From Microbacterium aoyamense (GTDB lineage Bacteria > Actinomycetota > Actinomycetes > Actinomycetales > Microbacteriaceae), in the NCBI RefSeq assembly GCF_023155855.1, contig NZ_JAKNUT010000002.1, positions 1-64,000 on the forward strand: 64,000 nucleotides of DNA, read 5' to 3'. The notes under the pieces are model-generated. The model did no database searches and was not told where the DNA came from. It worked only from the letters and a program-made list of their open reading frames with translations. Below, piece by piece: positions 36,242 to 48,828 of the stretch. Numbering within the stretch: position 1 is the first letter of the stretch; each line of letters starts with the position of its first letter. The translations under genes were made by a program, and so were the position numbers.

Positions 36242-37180
36242 TCAGTCCTCTCGGAGGTCTTCGAACAGCGCTGTCGTGAGGTAGCGCTCACCCGTGTCGG
36301 GGATGATGACGACGATCTTCTTGCCGGCGTTCTCGGGTCGCTTGGCGACCTCGAGGGCGGCCCAGACGGCGGCGCCGGACGACATGCCGACGAGCAGGCC
36401 CTCCTTCGCCGCGAGGTCGCGTGCGAGAGCGAGCGACGGCTCGAACTCGACGTCGATGACCTCGTCGATGACGGAGCGGTCGAGGATCTCGGGCACGAAG
36501 TTCGGACCGATGCCCTGGATCTTGTGGGGGCCGGGGTGTCCCTCGGTGAGGATGGGCGAGTCCTTCGGCTCGACGGCGACGATCTGCACGCCGGGCTTGC
36601 GCTCCTTGAGCACCTGGCCCACGCCCGTGATGGTGCCGCCCGTGCCGATGCCCGCGACGAAGATGTCGACGTCGCCGTCGGTGTCGCGCAGGATCTCCTC
36701 GGCCGTGGTCTTGCGGTGGATCTCGGGGTTCGCGGCGTTCTCGAACTGCCGCGCCCAGACGGCGCCCGGCGTCTCGGCGACGATGCGCTTGGCCTCGTCG
36801 ACGGCGAGGGCCATGCCCTTCGTGGGGTCGGTGAGGACGAGCTCGGCGCCGAAGGCCTTGAGCAGCACACGGCGCTCCTTCGACATCGAGGCCGGCATCG
36901 TGAGGATGACGCGGTAGCCGCGCGCGGCGCCGACCATCGCGAGCGCGATGCCCGTGTTGCCGCTGGTGGACTCGACGAGGGTCCCGCCGGGCTTCAGTTC
37001 GCCCGACGCTTCGGCGGCGTTGACGAGTGCGATGCCGAGGCGGTCCTTGACGCTCGACGCGGGGTTGAAGAACTCGAGCTTCGCGTAGACGTCGGCGACG
37101 GCGCCGTCCGTCACGCGGTTGAGCTTGACCAGCGGCGTGTTGCCGAACGCGGTCGTGATGTCGGAGTGGATGCCGGGCAT
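36242..37180 (-). CDS. cysK: Cysteine synthase A
   Basis: 312 residues from ATG 37180 (MPGIHSDIT), with GAAAGG upstream. PLP enzyme forming cysteine from O-acetylserine and sulfide. PLP Lys is in [11 protein letters not shown] (about 44); the substrate loop is [11 protein letters not shown] and the phosphate loop [12 protein letters not shown]. First gene of a cysK-cysE operon transcribed opposite to prfA and prmC. It shares a divergent promoter region with prmC. Confidence 0.96.
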   Translation of the reverse strand: MPGIHSDITTAFGNTPLVKLNRVTDGAVADVYAKLEFFNPASSVKDRLGIALVNAAEASGELKPGGTLVESTSGNTGIALAMVGAARGYRVILTMPASMSKERRVLLKAFGAELVLTDPTKGMALAVDEAKRIVAETPGAVWARQFENAANPEIHRKTTAEEILRDTDGDVDIFVAGIGTGGTITGVGQVLKERKPGVQIVAVEPKDSPILTEGHPGPHKIQGIGPNFVPEILDRSVIDEVIDVEFEPSLALARDLAAKEGLLVGMSSGAAVWAALEVAKRPENAGKKIVVIIPDTGERYLTTALFEDLRED

Positions 37181-37210
37181 GTCGGGCCTTTCGCGGAGGG
37201 TCGTGACCGT

Positions 37211-37277
37211 GAACCAGCCTAGGGGAGCGTGCATTCCCGCAGGACTGTGTGACGGTCGCGGCCGATTAGGCTGGTTC
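37211..37277. promoter_or_regulatory. Divergent cysK/prmC promoter with mirrored -10 boxes
   Basis: GAACCAGCCTA (37211-37221) and its exact inverse TAGGCTGGTTC (37267-37277) face each other. Each inverse reading contains TAGGCT, giving a -10 box for cysK on the minus strand (35 bases before its ATG) and for prmC on the plus strand (11 bases before its ATG). The 11-bp arms may also be an operator. Confidence 0.55.
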
Positions 37278-37283
37278 GCGCTC

Positions 37284-38153
37284 ATGGAATCCCCCCTCAC
37301 GCTTCAGGCCGCACTTCGGCGCGCCGTCGACACGCTCGCGCGGGCGGCTGTCGCCGACCCCGTCGTCGACGCCGAACTGCTCGCCGCGCACGTGCTCGAC
37401 ACGGGACGCGGGGGAGTGCAGGCCGCCGCGATCCGCGGCGACAGCCTCTCGCCGGCACAGGCGGACGAGCTCGACCGCCTCGTCGCCCGCCGTGCCACGC
37501 GGGAGCCGTTGCAGCACCTCACGGGCACGGCGCCGTTCCGTCACCTCGAGCTCCGGGTCGGGCCGGGCGTCTTCGTTCCCCGGCCCGAGACCGAGATGGT
37601 CGCGCAGCTCGCGATCGATGCGCTCCGCGCCGCAGCGTCCGCCGCGCCGATCGCCGTCGACCTCGGAACGGGCAGCGGTGCCATCGCTCTCTCGATGGCG
37701 ACCGAGGTGCCCCACGCACACGTTCACGCCGCCGAGAACTCCGTCCACGCGTTCGTGTGGACGAAGGAGAACTTCGCCCTCGTCGCAGCGGACAACGCCC
37801 GCCTCGCCTTCATCGACCTCGAGCACGCGTTCCCCGAGCTCGACGGAACCGTGTCGGTCGTGGCATCCAACCCCCCGTATGTTCCGGATGCCGCGATCCC
37901 GCGCGACCCCGAGGTGCGGTTCTTCGACCCGCCCGCGGCGCTCTACGGCGGAGCGGACGGTCTCGACGTCGTGCGCCTCCTCAGCCGCACAGGGCTCCGG
38001 CTCGCGCACCCCGGCGGCACGATCGTGATCGAGCACGGCGAGTGGCAGGGCGAGGCGATCCGCGCGATCCTCACGGCGGACGGCTGGCGAGCGGCATCCA
38101 CGCATCCCGATCTCACGATGCGCGACCGCGCGACGACGGCGCTGCGTCCCTGA
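37284..38153 (+). CDS. prmC: Release factor glutamine methyltransferase
   Basis: 289 residues from ATG 37284. Methylates the Gln of the GGQ motif in RF1/RF2 with S-adenosylmethionine. N-terminal helical substrate-binding domain (about 5-85), then the methyltransferase fold with [24 protein letters not shown] (SAM loop) and [14 protein letters not shown] (NPPY catalytic motif). It normally follows prfA directly; here prfA and prmC are separated by the insert, a hydrolase, two small genes and cysE/cysK. Confidence 0.95.
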   Translation: MESPLTLQAALRRAVDTLARAAVADPVVDAELLAAHVLDTGRGGVQAAAIRGDSLSPAQADELDRLVARRATREPLQHLTGTAPFRHLELRVGPGVFVPRPETEMVAQLAIDALRAAASAAPIAVDLGTGSGAIALSMATEVPHAHVHAAENSVHAFVWTKENFALVAADNARLAFIDLEHAFPELDGTVSVVASNPPYVPDAAIPRDPEVRFFDPPAALYGGADGLDVVRLLSRTGLRLAHPGGTIVIEHGEWQGEAIRAILTADGWRAASTHPDLTMRDRATTALRP

Positions 38154-38173
38154 TCCACCCAGGTACGCGGCCG

Positions 38174-38179
38174 TAGACT
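38174..38179 (+). promoter_or_regulatory. Putative -10 box (TAGACT) of the tsaC/sua5-type gene
   Basis: TAGACT ends nine bases before the ATG at 38189, with no Shine-Dalgarno between them. Confidence 0.45.
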
Positions 38180-38188
38180 GTCGAGGTC

Positions 38189-38887
38189 ATGTCCTCCCTC
38201 TTCGACTGCAGCGACGAGTCGCAGCTCCTCCCCGGCATGCGCGCCGCGCGGCGCGCCGTCGCGCGAGGCGAGCTGGTCGTCCTCCCCACCGACACCGTCT
38301 ACGGCGTCGCCGCCGACGCGTTCGACGCCGCCGCCGTACAGCGGCTGCTGGATGCCAAGGGCCGCGGCCGTCAGTCGCCGCCGCCCGTGCTCGTGTCGGG
38401 CGTGAACACCCTGCGCGCGCTCGTCGCCGACGTGCCCGCCGCCGTCGAGCGGCTGGTCGAGGAGTTCTGGCCCGGCGGGCTGACCGTGGTTCTGCCGGCG
38501 CAGCCGTCGCTCACGTGGGACCTCGGCGAGACGCACGGCACGGTCGCCGTGCGCATGCCGGCGAACCGCATCGCGCTCGAACTGCTCGAAGAGACGGGGC
38601 CGCTCGCGGTGTCGTCGGCGAACCTCACGGGCAAGAACGCGGCGGTCTTCGTCGAGGATGCTCGCGCGATGCTGGGCGATTCCGTCGAGGTCTACCTCGA
38701 TGGCGGTCCATCGATCCACGGCATCTCGTCGACGATCGTGGATGCTACGAGTCTCGTCGGCGGCGACGAGCCGGTCGTGCGGGTGCTGCGCGAGGGGGCG
38801 ATCGAGCGGGCACGCCTTCGCGAAGTGCTCGGCGACCTGCTCGAGCCGGACCCCGCCGACAGCCCACCTCCTGGCGCGACCCTGTGA
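38189..38887 (+). CDS. L-threonylcarbamoyladenylate synthase (TsaC/Sua5/YrdC)
   Basis: 232 residues. Makes threonylcarbamoyl-AMP from threonine, bicarbonate and ATP, the first step of the t6A37 tRNA modification. The YrdC fold shows VLPTDTVYGVAADAFD, ALVADVPAAVERLVEEFWPG, TVAVRMPANRIALELL and PLAVSSANLTGKNAA. There is no long Sua5 C-terminal domain, so it is the short TsaC type with a tail ending in a Pro-rich segment. Its TGA overlaps the GTG of the next gene by four bases. Confidence 0.93.
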   Translation: MSSLFDCSDESQLLPGMRAARRAVARGELVVLPTDTVYGVAADAFDAAAVQRLLDAKGRGRQSPPPVLVSGVNTLRALVADVPAAVERLVEEFWPGGLTVVLPAQPSLTWDLGETHGTVAVRMPANRIALELLEETGPLAVSSANLTGKNAAVFVEDARAMLGDSVEVYLDGGPSIHGISSTIVDATSLVGGDEPVVRVLREGAIERARLREVLGDLLEPDPADSPPPGATL

Positions 38888-40065
38888 AGCAGTACGTCTT
38901 CACGATCATCCTCACGGCGGCACTGACGCTGGCGCTGTCGTGGGGGGTCTGGCGACTCAGTCTCAAGTACAAGCTGTATCCCGGCATCCGCGAGCGCGAC
39001 GTGCACAAGACGCCGACGCCCCGTCTCGGCGGGGTCGCGATGTTCCTGGGCGTGACGGCGGCCTTCCTGATGTCGGCGCATCATCCCTTCTTCTCCCTCA
39101 TCTGGGCGCAGCCCGAGCGCATCTGGGCGATCCTCGGTGCGACCTTCCTGATCGTCGTGATCGGCGTCGCGGACGACCTGTGGGACCTCGACTGGATGAT
39201 CAAGCTGGGTGCGCAGTTCCTCGCCGCCGGCATCATCGCGTGGTTCGGAGGTCTGCAGATCTACGCGATCCCCCTGGGCGGCATGACGGTGGTCTCGACG
39301 TGGGTGAGCTTCACCCTCACGATCTTCGCGATCGTCGTCGTCATGAACGCCGTCAATTTCATCGACGGTCTGGACGGCCTCGTCGCCGGCGTCTGCCTCA
39401 TCGCGAACGTCGTGTTCTTCGCCTACTCGTATCTGCTCGTGCGCGACTTCGGCGCGAGTACGTATTCGAACCTCGCCTCGTTCATCGCCGCCGCGCTCAT
39501 CGGCGCCTGCCTCGGCTTCCTGCCGCTCAACTGGAGCCCCGCGAAGCTCTTCATGGGCGACTCGGGTGCCCTCATGCTGGGCCTGCTCATGGCCACTTCG
39601 GCCATCGCGATCACGGGTGACCTGGATCCGTCGATGTTCGACCCCGACGAGTTCGGCCGCTCGCAGCTGCTCGGTGCCTTCATCCCGATCATCCTGCCCG
39701 TCGTCGTCGTCCTGCTGCCGCTTCTCGATTTCGGCCTCGCCGTCCTGCGACGCGTCAGCAAGGGCAAATCGCCCTTCTCACCCGACCGCAAGCACCTGCA
39801 TCACCGCATGCTCGACATGGGGCACTCGGATCGCGATGCCGTGCTGATCTTCTACGCGTGGACGGCCGTCGTGAGCCTCGCAGTGCTGCTCATGTACATC
39901 GGGGCGCAGGCCGACTGGCCAGGGGAGTATCTCCTCGGCGTCGCGTTCGGCGTGGTCGGCGTCGCCGTCTGCCTCGTGCTCACCTTCTCTCCCTCGCGGC
40001 TCTCGGCGAAACGCCGGGCCGCGGCATCCACTCCGCCACCGAACGTCCTGGAGGACGCCCGATGA
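38884..40065 (+). CDS. WecA-type undecaprenyl-phosphate GlcNAc-1-phosphate transferase
   Basis: 393 residues with about eleven membrane helices. Moves a sugar-1-phosphate from a UDP-sugar to a polyprenyl phosphate, starting a wall polymer. Family blocks are HKTPTPRLGGVAMFLG, GVADDLWDLDW (Asp-Asp Mg2+ motif), NAVNFIDGLDGLVAGV, LFMGDSGALMLGLLM and the cytoplasmic SPFSPDRKHLHHRML, which marks WecA/TagO rather than MraY. In actinobacteria this gene stands upstream of the ATP synthase operon, as it does here. Coupled by GTGA and ATGA overlaps to the genes on either side. Confidence 0.93.
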   Translation: MKQYVFTIILTAALTLALSWGVWRLSLKYKLYPGIRERDVHKTPTPRLGGVAMFLGVTAAFLMSAHHPFFSLIWAQPERIWAILGATFLIVVIGVADDLWDLDWMIKLGAQFLAAGIIAWFGGLQIYAIPLGGMTVVSTWVSFTLTIFAIVVVMNAVNFIDGLDGLVAGVCLIANVVFFAYSYLLVRDFGASTYSNLASFIAAALIGACLGFLPLNWSPAKLFMGDSGALMLGLLMATSAIAITGDLDPSMFDPDEFGRSQLLGAFIPIILPVVVVLLPLLDFGLAVLRRVSKGKSPFSPDRKHLHHRMLDMGHSDRDAVLIFYAWTAVVSLAVLLMYIGAQADWPGEYLLGVAFGVVGVAVCLVLTFSPSRLSAKRRAAASTPPPNVLEDAR

Positions 40066-40559
40066 CTTCCCCGAAGCAGCTCTCGAGTACCCCGATCCTG
40101 CGCACGACCCTCATCTGGTCGGGCGTCGCGACGGCGGTGCTCGCCGTCCTCGGAGCCGTCATCGGCTTCCTCGTCGCCGGTACGGAGGGGCTGTGGAGCG
40201 CGCTCGCGGGCGTGCTCCTGGCCGCGGTGTTCCTCGCGATCACGGGGATCAGCATCCTCATCGCGAACCGCTGGTACGGCGATCCGCTCTTCGTCCAGCT
40301 CTTCTTCGGCATCGTCATGGGCGGCTGGCTGCTGAAGTTCGTGATCTTCCTCGTCGTGCTCTTCACGCTGCGCGGGCAGCCGTGGCTCAATCCGACGGTG
40401 TTCTTCTTCGCGGTGGTCATCAGCATCCTGACGTCCCTCGCCATCGACGTCGTGGTGATGCTCCGGATGCGAACCCCCTACGTAGGGGAGGCGACCCTGC
40501 CGACGGTGAATCCCGAAGAGAACCCTGAGGATGCGGACGACTCGGCTCCGCGGACTTAG
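40062..40559 (+). CDS. AtpI-like membrane protein
   Basis: 165 residues from ATG 40062, overlapping the previous gene (ATGA). Four membrane helices (about 16-38, 42-62, 75-100, 105-128) and a charged, acidic C-terminal tail. Position just before atpB and the helix layout fit ATP synthase protein I, an assembly or Mg2+-related accessory. Sequence similarity to AtpI is weak by eye, so the name rests largely on place. Confidence 0.65.
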   Translation: MTSPKQLSSTPILRTTLIWSGVATAVLAVLGAVIGFLVAGTEGLWSALAGVLLAAVFLAITGISILIANRWYGDPLFVQLFFGIVMGGWLLKFVIFLVVLFTLRGQPWLNPTVFFFAVVISILTSLAIDVVVMLRMRTPYVGEATLPTVNPEENPEDADDSAPRT

Positions 40560-40611
40560 GACGCCCTCAGGTTTGATAGGCTGACTTCTGCGCCCGCCGC
40601 CTCACCCGTGA

Positions 40612-41520
40612 GTGCTTCTGCGGAGTGACTCTCACCGACCATCGTCGCACCGGTCTCGACCGGTGCCCCGAAGCTGGAGCCAAGCGCTGTTTACTCAAGC
40701 TGCGACCCTGATCGCCACTGCAGTCGAATCGGACGATAGCGGCTTCCACGCGCCGTCGATCTGGGAATTCTTCCCCGATGCCGTCATCACCTTCCCTGGT
40801 CTGTACATCTTCGGGCAACCGTTCGAGATCACCCGGATCCACCTGATCCAGTTCCTCGCGACGATCGCCGTCGTGCTGATCTTCTGGCTCGGCACGCGCC
40901 GCATGAGGGTGGTCCCGGGTCGTTTCCAGAGCCTCGTCGAGATGGGCCTGGACTTCGTCCGCGTCAACATCGCGCACGACCTGCTGGGCAAGAAGGACGG
41001 CGATCGCTTCCTGCCGATCCTCACGACGATGTTCTTCATGATCCTGTTCATGAACATCACGGGCATCATCCCGGGCCTGAACATCGCCGGGACGAGCATC
41101 ATCGCGGTGCCGCTGCTCCTCGCGATCGTCTCGTACGTGACGTTCATCTACGCGGGCATCAAGAAGAGCCCGAAGAACTTCTTCAAGAACTCGCTCTTCC
41201 CGTCGGGCGTGCCGTGGCCGATCTACATCATCGTCACGCCGATCGAGCTCATCTCGACCTTCGTCGTGCGTCCCATCACGCTGACCCTCCGACTCCTCAT
41301 GAACATGATGGTCGGCCACCTGCTGCTCGTGCTGTTCTTCGCCGCGACGCAGTTCTTCTTCTTCACGGCCGGCGGCTGGTGGTCGCTCCTCGGAGTCGGC
41401 TCGCTCGCGTTCGGCTTCGTCTTCACTCTGTTCGAACTCCTGGTGGCAGTCCTCCAGGCGTACGTCTTCGCCCTCCTCACCGCGGTCTACATCCAGCTCG
41501 CGGTGGCGGAAGAGCACTGA
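40612..41520 (+). CDS. atpB: ATP synthase Fo subunit a
   Basis: Up to 302 residues. Six-helix proton-channel subunit with the stator Arg in VRPITLTLRLLMNMMVGHL and the C-terminal LLVAVLQAYVFALLTAVYIQ. The start is unclear. GTG 40612 or GTG 40663 would add a hydrophilic, Arg/Ser-rich N-terminus unlike other subunit a sequences. That stretch contains a perfect hairpin, and GGAG lies about eight bases before CTG 40687, from where the protein reads LFTQAATLIATAVES, the usual beginning. Start at CTG 40687 is therefore likely but unproven. Confidence 0.95.
   Translation: MLLRSDSHRPSSHRSRPVPRSWSQALFTQAATLIATAVESDDSGFHAPSIWEFFPDAVITFPGLYIFGQPFEITRIHLIQFLATIAVVLIFWLGTRRMRVVPGRFQSLVEMGLDFVRVNIAHDLLGKKDGDRFLPILTTMFFMILFMNITGIIPGLNIAGTSIIAVPLLLAIVSYVTFIYAGIKKSPKNFFKNSLFPSGVPWPIYIIVTPIELISTFVVRPITLTLRLLMNMMVGHLLLVLFFAATQFFFFTAGGWWSLLGVGSLAFGFVFTLFELLVAVLQAYVFALLTAVYIQLAVAEEH
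40648..40665 (+). promoter_or_regulatory. Hairpin in the atpB 5' region
   Basis: CACCGGT (40648-40654), loop CTCG, ACCGGTG (40659-40665): a perfect seven-pair stem just ahead of the GGAG and probable CTG start of atpB. It could tune atpB translation; no function is shown. Confidence 0.55.
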
Positions 41521-41802
<282 letters not shown>

Positions 41803-41828
41803 GAACCTCTACGACGTAAGGAGACAGG

Positions 41829-42386
41829 ATGCTTGACGCTCTTGTCACAATCGCCGCAGAAGAGGGCGAGGCGGCGCCGAGCCCTCTGCTGCCGGCCGCC
41901 TACGACATCGTCTGGTCGGCGGTGTGCTTCGTCGTCATCCTCTTCATCTTCTGGAAGGTCGCCCTTCCGCGCATGAAGAAGCTGCTCGACGAGCGCAGCG
42001 CTGCGATCGAAGGCAACATCGCGAAGGCCGACGAGGCCCAGCGCAAGGCCGAGGCCGCGCTCGAGGAGTACACGGCGCAGCTCGCCGACGCTCGCAAGGA
42101 AGCAGGCGAGATCCGCGACGCCGCCCGTGAGGACGGCAAGAAGATCGTCGCCGAGGCGAAGGACACCGCGACCTCCGAGGCCGCGCGTCTGACCTCCGCC
42201 GCGCACGCGCAGATCGAAGCCGAGCGCCAGACCGCGTTCGTCTCGCTGCGCAGCGAAGTGGGCACGCTCGCGCTCGACCTCGCCGGTGGCGTGATCGGCG
42301 AGACGCTGTCCGACGACAAGAAGGCCCAGGCCGTCGTCGACCGCTTCCTCGCGGACCTCGAGGCCTCCGAAGGAGCCAAGGCGTAA
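41829..42386 (+). CDS. atpF: ATP synthase Fo subunit b
   Basis: 185 residues. One N-terminal membrane helix (about 22-45; [20 protein letters not shown]) and a long charged coiled-coil (about 50-165) forming the peripheral stalk that holds F1 against rotation. AAGGAGACAG precedes the ATG. Its stop shares one base with the atpH start. Confidence 0.96.
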   Translation: MLDALVTIAAEEGEAAPSPLLPAAYDIVWSAVCFVVILFIFWKVALPRMKKLLDERSAAIEGNIAKADEAQRKAEAALEEYTAQLADARKEAGEIRDAAREDGKKIVAEAKDTATSEAARLTSAAHAQIEAERQTAFVSLRSEVGTLALDLAGGVIGETLSDDKKAQAVVDRFLADLEASEGAKA

Positions 42387-43177
42387 TGGGCAGCGCGACC
42401 ACTCAGGCGCTCGCGGCGACGACGACGGCGCTCGGCGCCGCGTCAGGTGTCGACCTGGACGTCGCCCGCGAGCTCTTCGCCGCGGCACGCGCCCTCGGCG
42501 ACTCGTCGCAGCTGAGCGGCGCGCTCGCCGACTCCGCCGCTGCTCCCGCTGCACGTGCCAGCCTGGTCTCGGCCGTCTTCGGCAAGAGCGTCTCGGCGCA
42601 GACCGCGGCGCTGTTGACGCGGGTCGCCGAGCAGCGCTGGTCGTCGGCATCCGATCTCGTGGACGGCGTGGAGGAGCTCGCGATCCGCGCGGCTGCTCTC
42701 GCTGCGCCTGCGGCGGACGTCGAGGACGAGCTGTTCCGCTTCTCGCGCACGATCGCCGCGAACCCCGAGCTCGAGCTCGCGCTCGGCAGCCGCATAGGCG
42801 AGTCCTCCGCCAAGGGGGAGCTCGTCGAGAAGCTGATCGGCGGCAAGGCGAGCACATCGACGACGCTCATCGCGGCGTCGCTCGTGCAGCAGCCGCGCGA
42901 GCGCCGTGTGCGTCAGCTGCTGTCGCGTGCGACGAAGCTGGTCGCCGACCAGCGCGGCCGCGTCGTCGCGACCGCCTATGCCGCGGTGCCGCTGAGCGAC
43001 GCACAGGTCGACCGTCTCGCCGCGGCGCTCTCGCAGCGCTACGGCACGGCGGTCTCGATCAACACGGTCGTCGACCCGACCGTCGTCGGGGGCCTGCGCG
43101 TGCAGATCGCCGACGACGTCATCGACGCGAGCGTGTCATCGCGCCTCGCCGACCTCCGCCAGCGCCTCGCTGGCTGA
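42386..43177 (+). CDS. atpH: ATP synthase F1 subunit delta
   Basis: 263 residues, long for a delta subunit but normal for actinobacteria. Links the peripheral stalk to the top of F1. The C-terminal signature [20 protein letters not shown], then [20 protein letters not shown] and [11 protein letters not shown] is clear; the N-terminal half is Ala-rich and helical. Confidence 0.94.
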   Translation: MGSATTQALAATTTALGAASGVDLDVARELFAAARALGDSSQLSGALADSAAAPAARASLVSAVFGKSVSAQTAALLTRVAEQRWSSASDLVDGVEELAIRAAALAAPAADVEDELFRFSRTIAANPELELALGSRIGESSAKGELVEKLIGGKASTSTTLIAASLVQQPRERRVRQLLSRATKLVADQRGRVVATAYAAVPLSDAQVDRLAAALSQRYGTAVSINTVVDPTVVGGLRVQIADDVIDASVSSRLADLRQRLAG

Positions 43178-43248
43178 CCCACACTTCCCGCCGCCGGCGG
43201 AGATTTCGGGGCCTGGCCCCACAAACGACAGGAAACAAAGGGAAGACA

Positions 43249-44889
43249 ATGGCAGAACTGTCTATCAGCCCCGACGCCATCCGTGACGCGCTGAAGGACT
43301 TCGTCGCCGCCTACGAGCCCACGGGCGCCGCGGCCACCGAGGTCGGCACCGTCATCGATGCCGCCGACGGCATCGCGCACGTCGAGGGTCTCCCCGGCGT
43401 CATGGCCAACGAGCTCGTCCAGTTCGAAGACGGCACGCAGGGTCTCGCCCTGAACCTCGACGAGCACGAGGTCGGCGTCGTCGTCCTCGGTGAGTTCGCC
43501 GGCGTCGAGGCGGGTCAGCCCGTCACCCGCACGGGCGAGGTCCTCTCGGTCGCCGTCGGCGACGGCTACCTCGGCCGTGTCGTCGACCCGCTCGGCAACC
43601 CGATCGACGGTCTCGGCGAGGTCACTCCTCTCGACGGTCGCCGCGCCCTCGAACTGCAGGCGCCCGGCGTCATGTCCCGCAAGTCGGTGCACGAGCCCAT
43701 GCAGACCGGCATCAAGGCGATCGACGCCATGATCCCGATCGGCCGCGGCCAGCGCCAGCTCATCATCGGAGACCGCCAGACCGGCAAGACGGCGATCGCG
43801 CTCGACACGATCATCAACCAGAAGGCCAACTGGGAGTCCGGCGACGTCAACAAGCAGGTCCGCTGCATCTACGTCGCCATCGGTCAGAAGGGCTCGACGA
43901 TCGCCGCCGTCAAGGGCGCGCTCGAAGACGCCGGTGCGATGGAGTACACGACGATCGTCGCTGCTCCGGCATCCGACCCCGCCGGCTTCAAGTACCTCGC
44001 CCCGTACACCGGCTCGGCCATCGGCCAGCACTGGATGTACGACGGCAAGCACGTCCTGATCATCTTCGACGACCTGACGAAGCAGGCCGAGGCCTACCGC
44101 GCCGTTTCGCTGCTCCTGCGCCGCCCGCCGGGCCGCGAGGCGTACCCCGGTGACGTCTTCTACCTGCACTCGCGTCTGCTCGAGCGCTGCGCGAAGCTCT
44201 CGGACGACCTCGGCGCCGGCTCGATGACGGGTCTGCCGATCATCGAGACGAAGGCCAACGACGTGTCGGCCTACATCCCGACCAACGTGATCTCGATCAC
44301 GGACGGCCAGATCTTCCTGCAGTCCGACCTCTTCAACGCCAACCAGCGTCCCGCGGTCGACGTCGGCATCTCGGTGTCGCGCGTCGGCGGTGACGCCCAG
44401 GTGAAGTCGATCAAGAAGGTCTCCGGCACGCTGAAGCTCGAGCTCGCGCAGTACCGCTCGCTCGAGGCGTTCGCGATGTTCGCGAGCGACCTGGATGCGG
44501 CATCCCGTCGCCAGCTCTCGCGCGGTGCGCGTCTGACCGAGCTGCTCAAGCAGCCGCAGTACTCGCCGTACCCCGTCGAGGAGCAGGTCGTCTCGATCTG
44601 GGCCGGTACGAACGGCAAGCTCGACTCGATCGAGGTCGAGGACGTGCTGCCCTTCGAGCGCGAGCTCCTGGACTACCTGCGTCGCAACACGACGATCCTC
44701 GACACCCTGCGCGACACGAACGTCCTCGACGACGACACCGCCGCCGAACTGGGCAAGAAGGTCGACGAGTTCATCCTCGAGTTCCAGGCCGGCAAGGGCC
44801 AGGCGATCTCGAAGCCGGGCCACGAAGAGGCCAAGGCCGCAGAGGTCGACGACGTGAACCAGGAGAAGATCGTCAAGGGCCGCCGCTAA
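43249..44889 (+). CDS. atpA: ATP synthase F1 subunit alpha
   Basis: 546 residues. Non-catalytic nucleotide-binding subunit. P-loop [15 protein letters not shown] (about 170), the arginine-finger region [17 protein letters not shown] and the [15 protein letters not shown] block are all present. A C-terminal extension of about 30 charged residues ([14 protein letters not shown]) is typical of actinobacterial AtpA. Strong GGAAACAAAGGGAAG region upstream. Confidence 0.97.
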   Translation: MAELSISPDAIRDALKDFVAAYEPTGAAATEVGTVIDAADGIAHVEGLPGVMANELVQFEDGTQGLALNLDEHEVGVVVLGEFAGVEAGQPVTRTGEVLSVAVGDGYLGRVVDPLGNPIDGLGEVTPLDGRRALELQAPGVMSRKSVHEPMQTGIKAIDAMIPIGRGQRQLIIGDRQTGKTAIALDTIINQKANWESGDVNKQVRCIYVAIGQKGSTIAAVKGALEDAGAMEYTTIVAAPASDPAGFKYLAPYTGSAIGQHWMYDGKHVLIIFDDLTKQAEAYRAVSLLLRRPPGREAYPGDVFYLHSRLLERCAKLSDDLGAGSMTGLPIIETKANDVSAYIPTNVISITDGQIFLQSDLFNANQRPAVDVGISVSRVGGDAQVKSIKKVSGTLKLELAQYRSLEAFAMFASDLDAASRRQLSRGARLTELLKQPQYSPYPVEEQVVSIWAGTNGKLDSIEVEDVLPFERELLDYLRRNTTILDTLRDTNVLDDDTAAELGKKVDEFILEFQAGKGQAISKPGHEEAKAAEVDDVNQEKIVKGRR

Positions 44890-44909
44890 GGCGGGCCGGG
44901 GCAACCACC

Positions 44910-47279
<2,370 letters not shown>

Positions 47280-47280
<1 letters not shown>

Positions 47281-47540
47281 TGCCGATCAACGTCAGCCTG
47301 GTCTCGGCGGACGCCGAGATCTGGTCGGGGGAGGCGTCGCTCGTCGTCGCCAAGACCGTCCTGGGCGAGATCGGCTTCATGTCGGGTCACGAGCCCGTGC
47401 TCGCGATCCTCGCCGAGGGACAGGTGCGCATCACCCAGACCTCGGGCGAGAAGATCATCGCGAACGCCGAGGACGGCTTCCTGTCGATGGAGGGTGACGA
47501 GCTCTCGATCGTGGCGGGCAACGCCTCACTCGTGAACTGA
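47280..47540 (+). CDS. atpC: ATP synthase F1 subunit epsilon (short form)
   Basis: 86 residues, consisting only of the N-terminal beta-sandwich (INVSLVSADAEIWSGEASLV through LSIVAGNASLVN). The two-helix C-terminal domain that inhibits ATP hydrolysis in many bacteria is absent, as in several related actinobacteria. The domain present still couples the rotor to the c ring. Last gene of the operon; a strong hairpin follows. Confidence 0.94.
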
Positions 47541-47554
47541 CCCACGCGATCATT

Positions 47555-47589
47555 CCGTACGCCGTCCGGCTCCGCCGGGCGGCGTACGG
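47555..47589 (+). terminator. Terminator hairpin of the ATP synthase operon
   Basis: A 16-base stem (47555-47570 with 47574-47589, one G-U pair) closes over a three-base loop. It is very G+C-rich and has no U-tract, common for actinobacterial terminators. Confidence 0.8.
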
Positions 47590-47606
47590 CGTCTCCGAGG
47601 ACCCCC

Positions 47607-48356
47607 ATGCTGATCCTGCTGCCGCCGTCCGAGACCAAGCGCCCGGGCGGCTCGAAGCGCGTGCTCGACGTCGACGCTCTCGCCCTGCCGTCCCTCGCGC
47701 CGCAGCGTTCGCAGGTCGTCGACGCCCTGGTGGCGCTCTCGGCCGATCCGAAGGCGGCGACGCGCGTTCTCAAACTCAGCCCCAGGCAGCTCGACGAGAT
47801 CGCGGTGAATGCGGGCATCCGTGAAGCACCCACGATGCCGGCTGTGGACCGCTACACGGGCGTGCTCTACGACGCGCTGGATGCGGCATCCCTCGACGCG
47901 ACGTCCCGCCGTTGGCTGGGGCGCCACGTCATGATCCACTCCGCGCCGTTCGGCCCCGTCGGCGCGCTCGACCGCATTCCCGCCTATCGACTGGGTGCGG
48001 GCGCGTCTCTGCCGGAGGTGCCGGCGCTGACGCGCGTGTGGGCGGACGCCGTGAAGAACGCGCTGGCGGCGGCATCCATCCCCTTCGTCCTCGACATGCG
48101 CTCGGAGGCATATGTGGCGCTCGGGCCCGTGCCTGAGGACGTGGCGTCCGTCTACGTGCGCGTCGTGTCGCATGGCCCCGACGGTGCCGTGCGCGCTCTC
48201 AACCACTTCAACAAGCACGCGAAGGGCGCGCTCGTCCGCCGTCTCGCGCAGAACCGCCCACGCGTCGCGTCACGTGCGGGATTCGTGAAATGGGCGGATG
48301 CCGCGGGCATGCGCGTTCGCGAAGGCAAGCCCGGCGAGCTGGAGCTGTTCGCCTGA
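47607..48356 (+). CDS. yaaA: YaaA/DUF328 family peroxide-stress protein
   Basis: 249 residues. Blocks MLILLPPSETKRPGG at the start, YTGVLYDALDA, GPVGALDRIPAYRLGAGASL and the C-terminal HFNKHAKGALVRRLAQN are the family signatures. E. coli YaaA limits free iron and oxidative DNA damage during peroxide stress and binds DNA; the same role is assumed. Cytoplasmic. Convergent with the DUF4282 gene, four bases apart. Confidence 0.9.
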   Translation: MLILLPPSETKRPGGSKRVLDVDALALPSLAPQRSQVVDALVALSADPKAATRVLKLSPRQLDEIAVNAGIREAPTMPAVDRYTGVLYDALDAASLDATSRRWLGRHVMIHSAPFGPVGALDRIPAYRLGAGASLPEVPALTRVWADAVKNALAAASIPFVLDMRSEAYVALGPVPEDVASVYVRVVSHGPDGAVRALNHFNKHAKGALVRRLAQNRPRVASRAGFVKWADAAGMRVREGKPGELELFA

Positions 48357-48360
48357 CCGG

Positions 48361-48828
48361 TCAGCGCCGAGTGTTCTCGGCGGTCCGTTCGGTGTTCTCG
48401 GCGATCGCGATGAGGGCCACGATGCCCTCGATCACGAACCTGAGCGTGATGATCGCGAGGAACGAGAGGATCGGCACCAGGATGATCGTCGCGATGATGA
48501 GCGAGATGCCCGCGCCCGGGTTGATCCACAGCGCGCCGATTCCGCGGAAGATGCCGCTGACGAACCAGACGATGAAGCCGATGCCGATCGCGATGAGACC
48601 GACGAGGTAGAAGACGCTCGCAAGCCGACGCGTGATGAACGTGCGGAACGAGATGTCGAAGAGCGCACGGAAGAAGCCGCGGCCGATGTCGTCGATCTCG
48701 CCGTGGAGCGACGTCGGGACTCCCGTGTCGTCGGGGTCCGTCGAGGGATCGTAGGCGGGGGCCGCGGCGGCGGCTTCGGCGGCGGGACGCGAGGGAAGCG
48801 GCGGAACGGGGGGAGGGGTGTCGCTCAT
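48361..48828 (-). CDS. DUF4282 membrane protein
   Basis: 155 residues. A Pro/Ala-rich cytoplasmic N-terminus (about 1-50) is followed by the domain with FFRALFDISFRTFITRRLAS and two membrane helices (about 70-95 and 103-130), then ALIAIAENTERTAENTR. This matches DUF4282, whose function is unknown. A TAGCCT box on the minus strand (around 48870-48880) may be its promoter. Confidence 0.75.
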   Translation of the reverse strand: MSDTPPPVPPLPSRPAAEAAAAAPAYDPSTDPDDTGVPTSLHGEIDDIGRGFFRALFDISFRTFITRRLASVFYLVGLIAIGIGFIVWFVSGIFRGIGALWINPGAGISLIIATIILVPILSFLAIITLRFVIEGIVALIAIAENTERTAENTRR

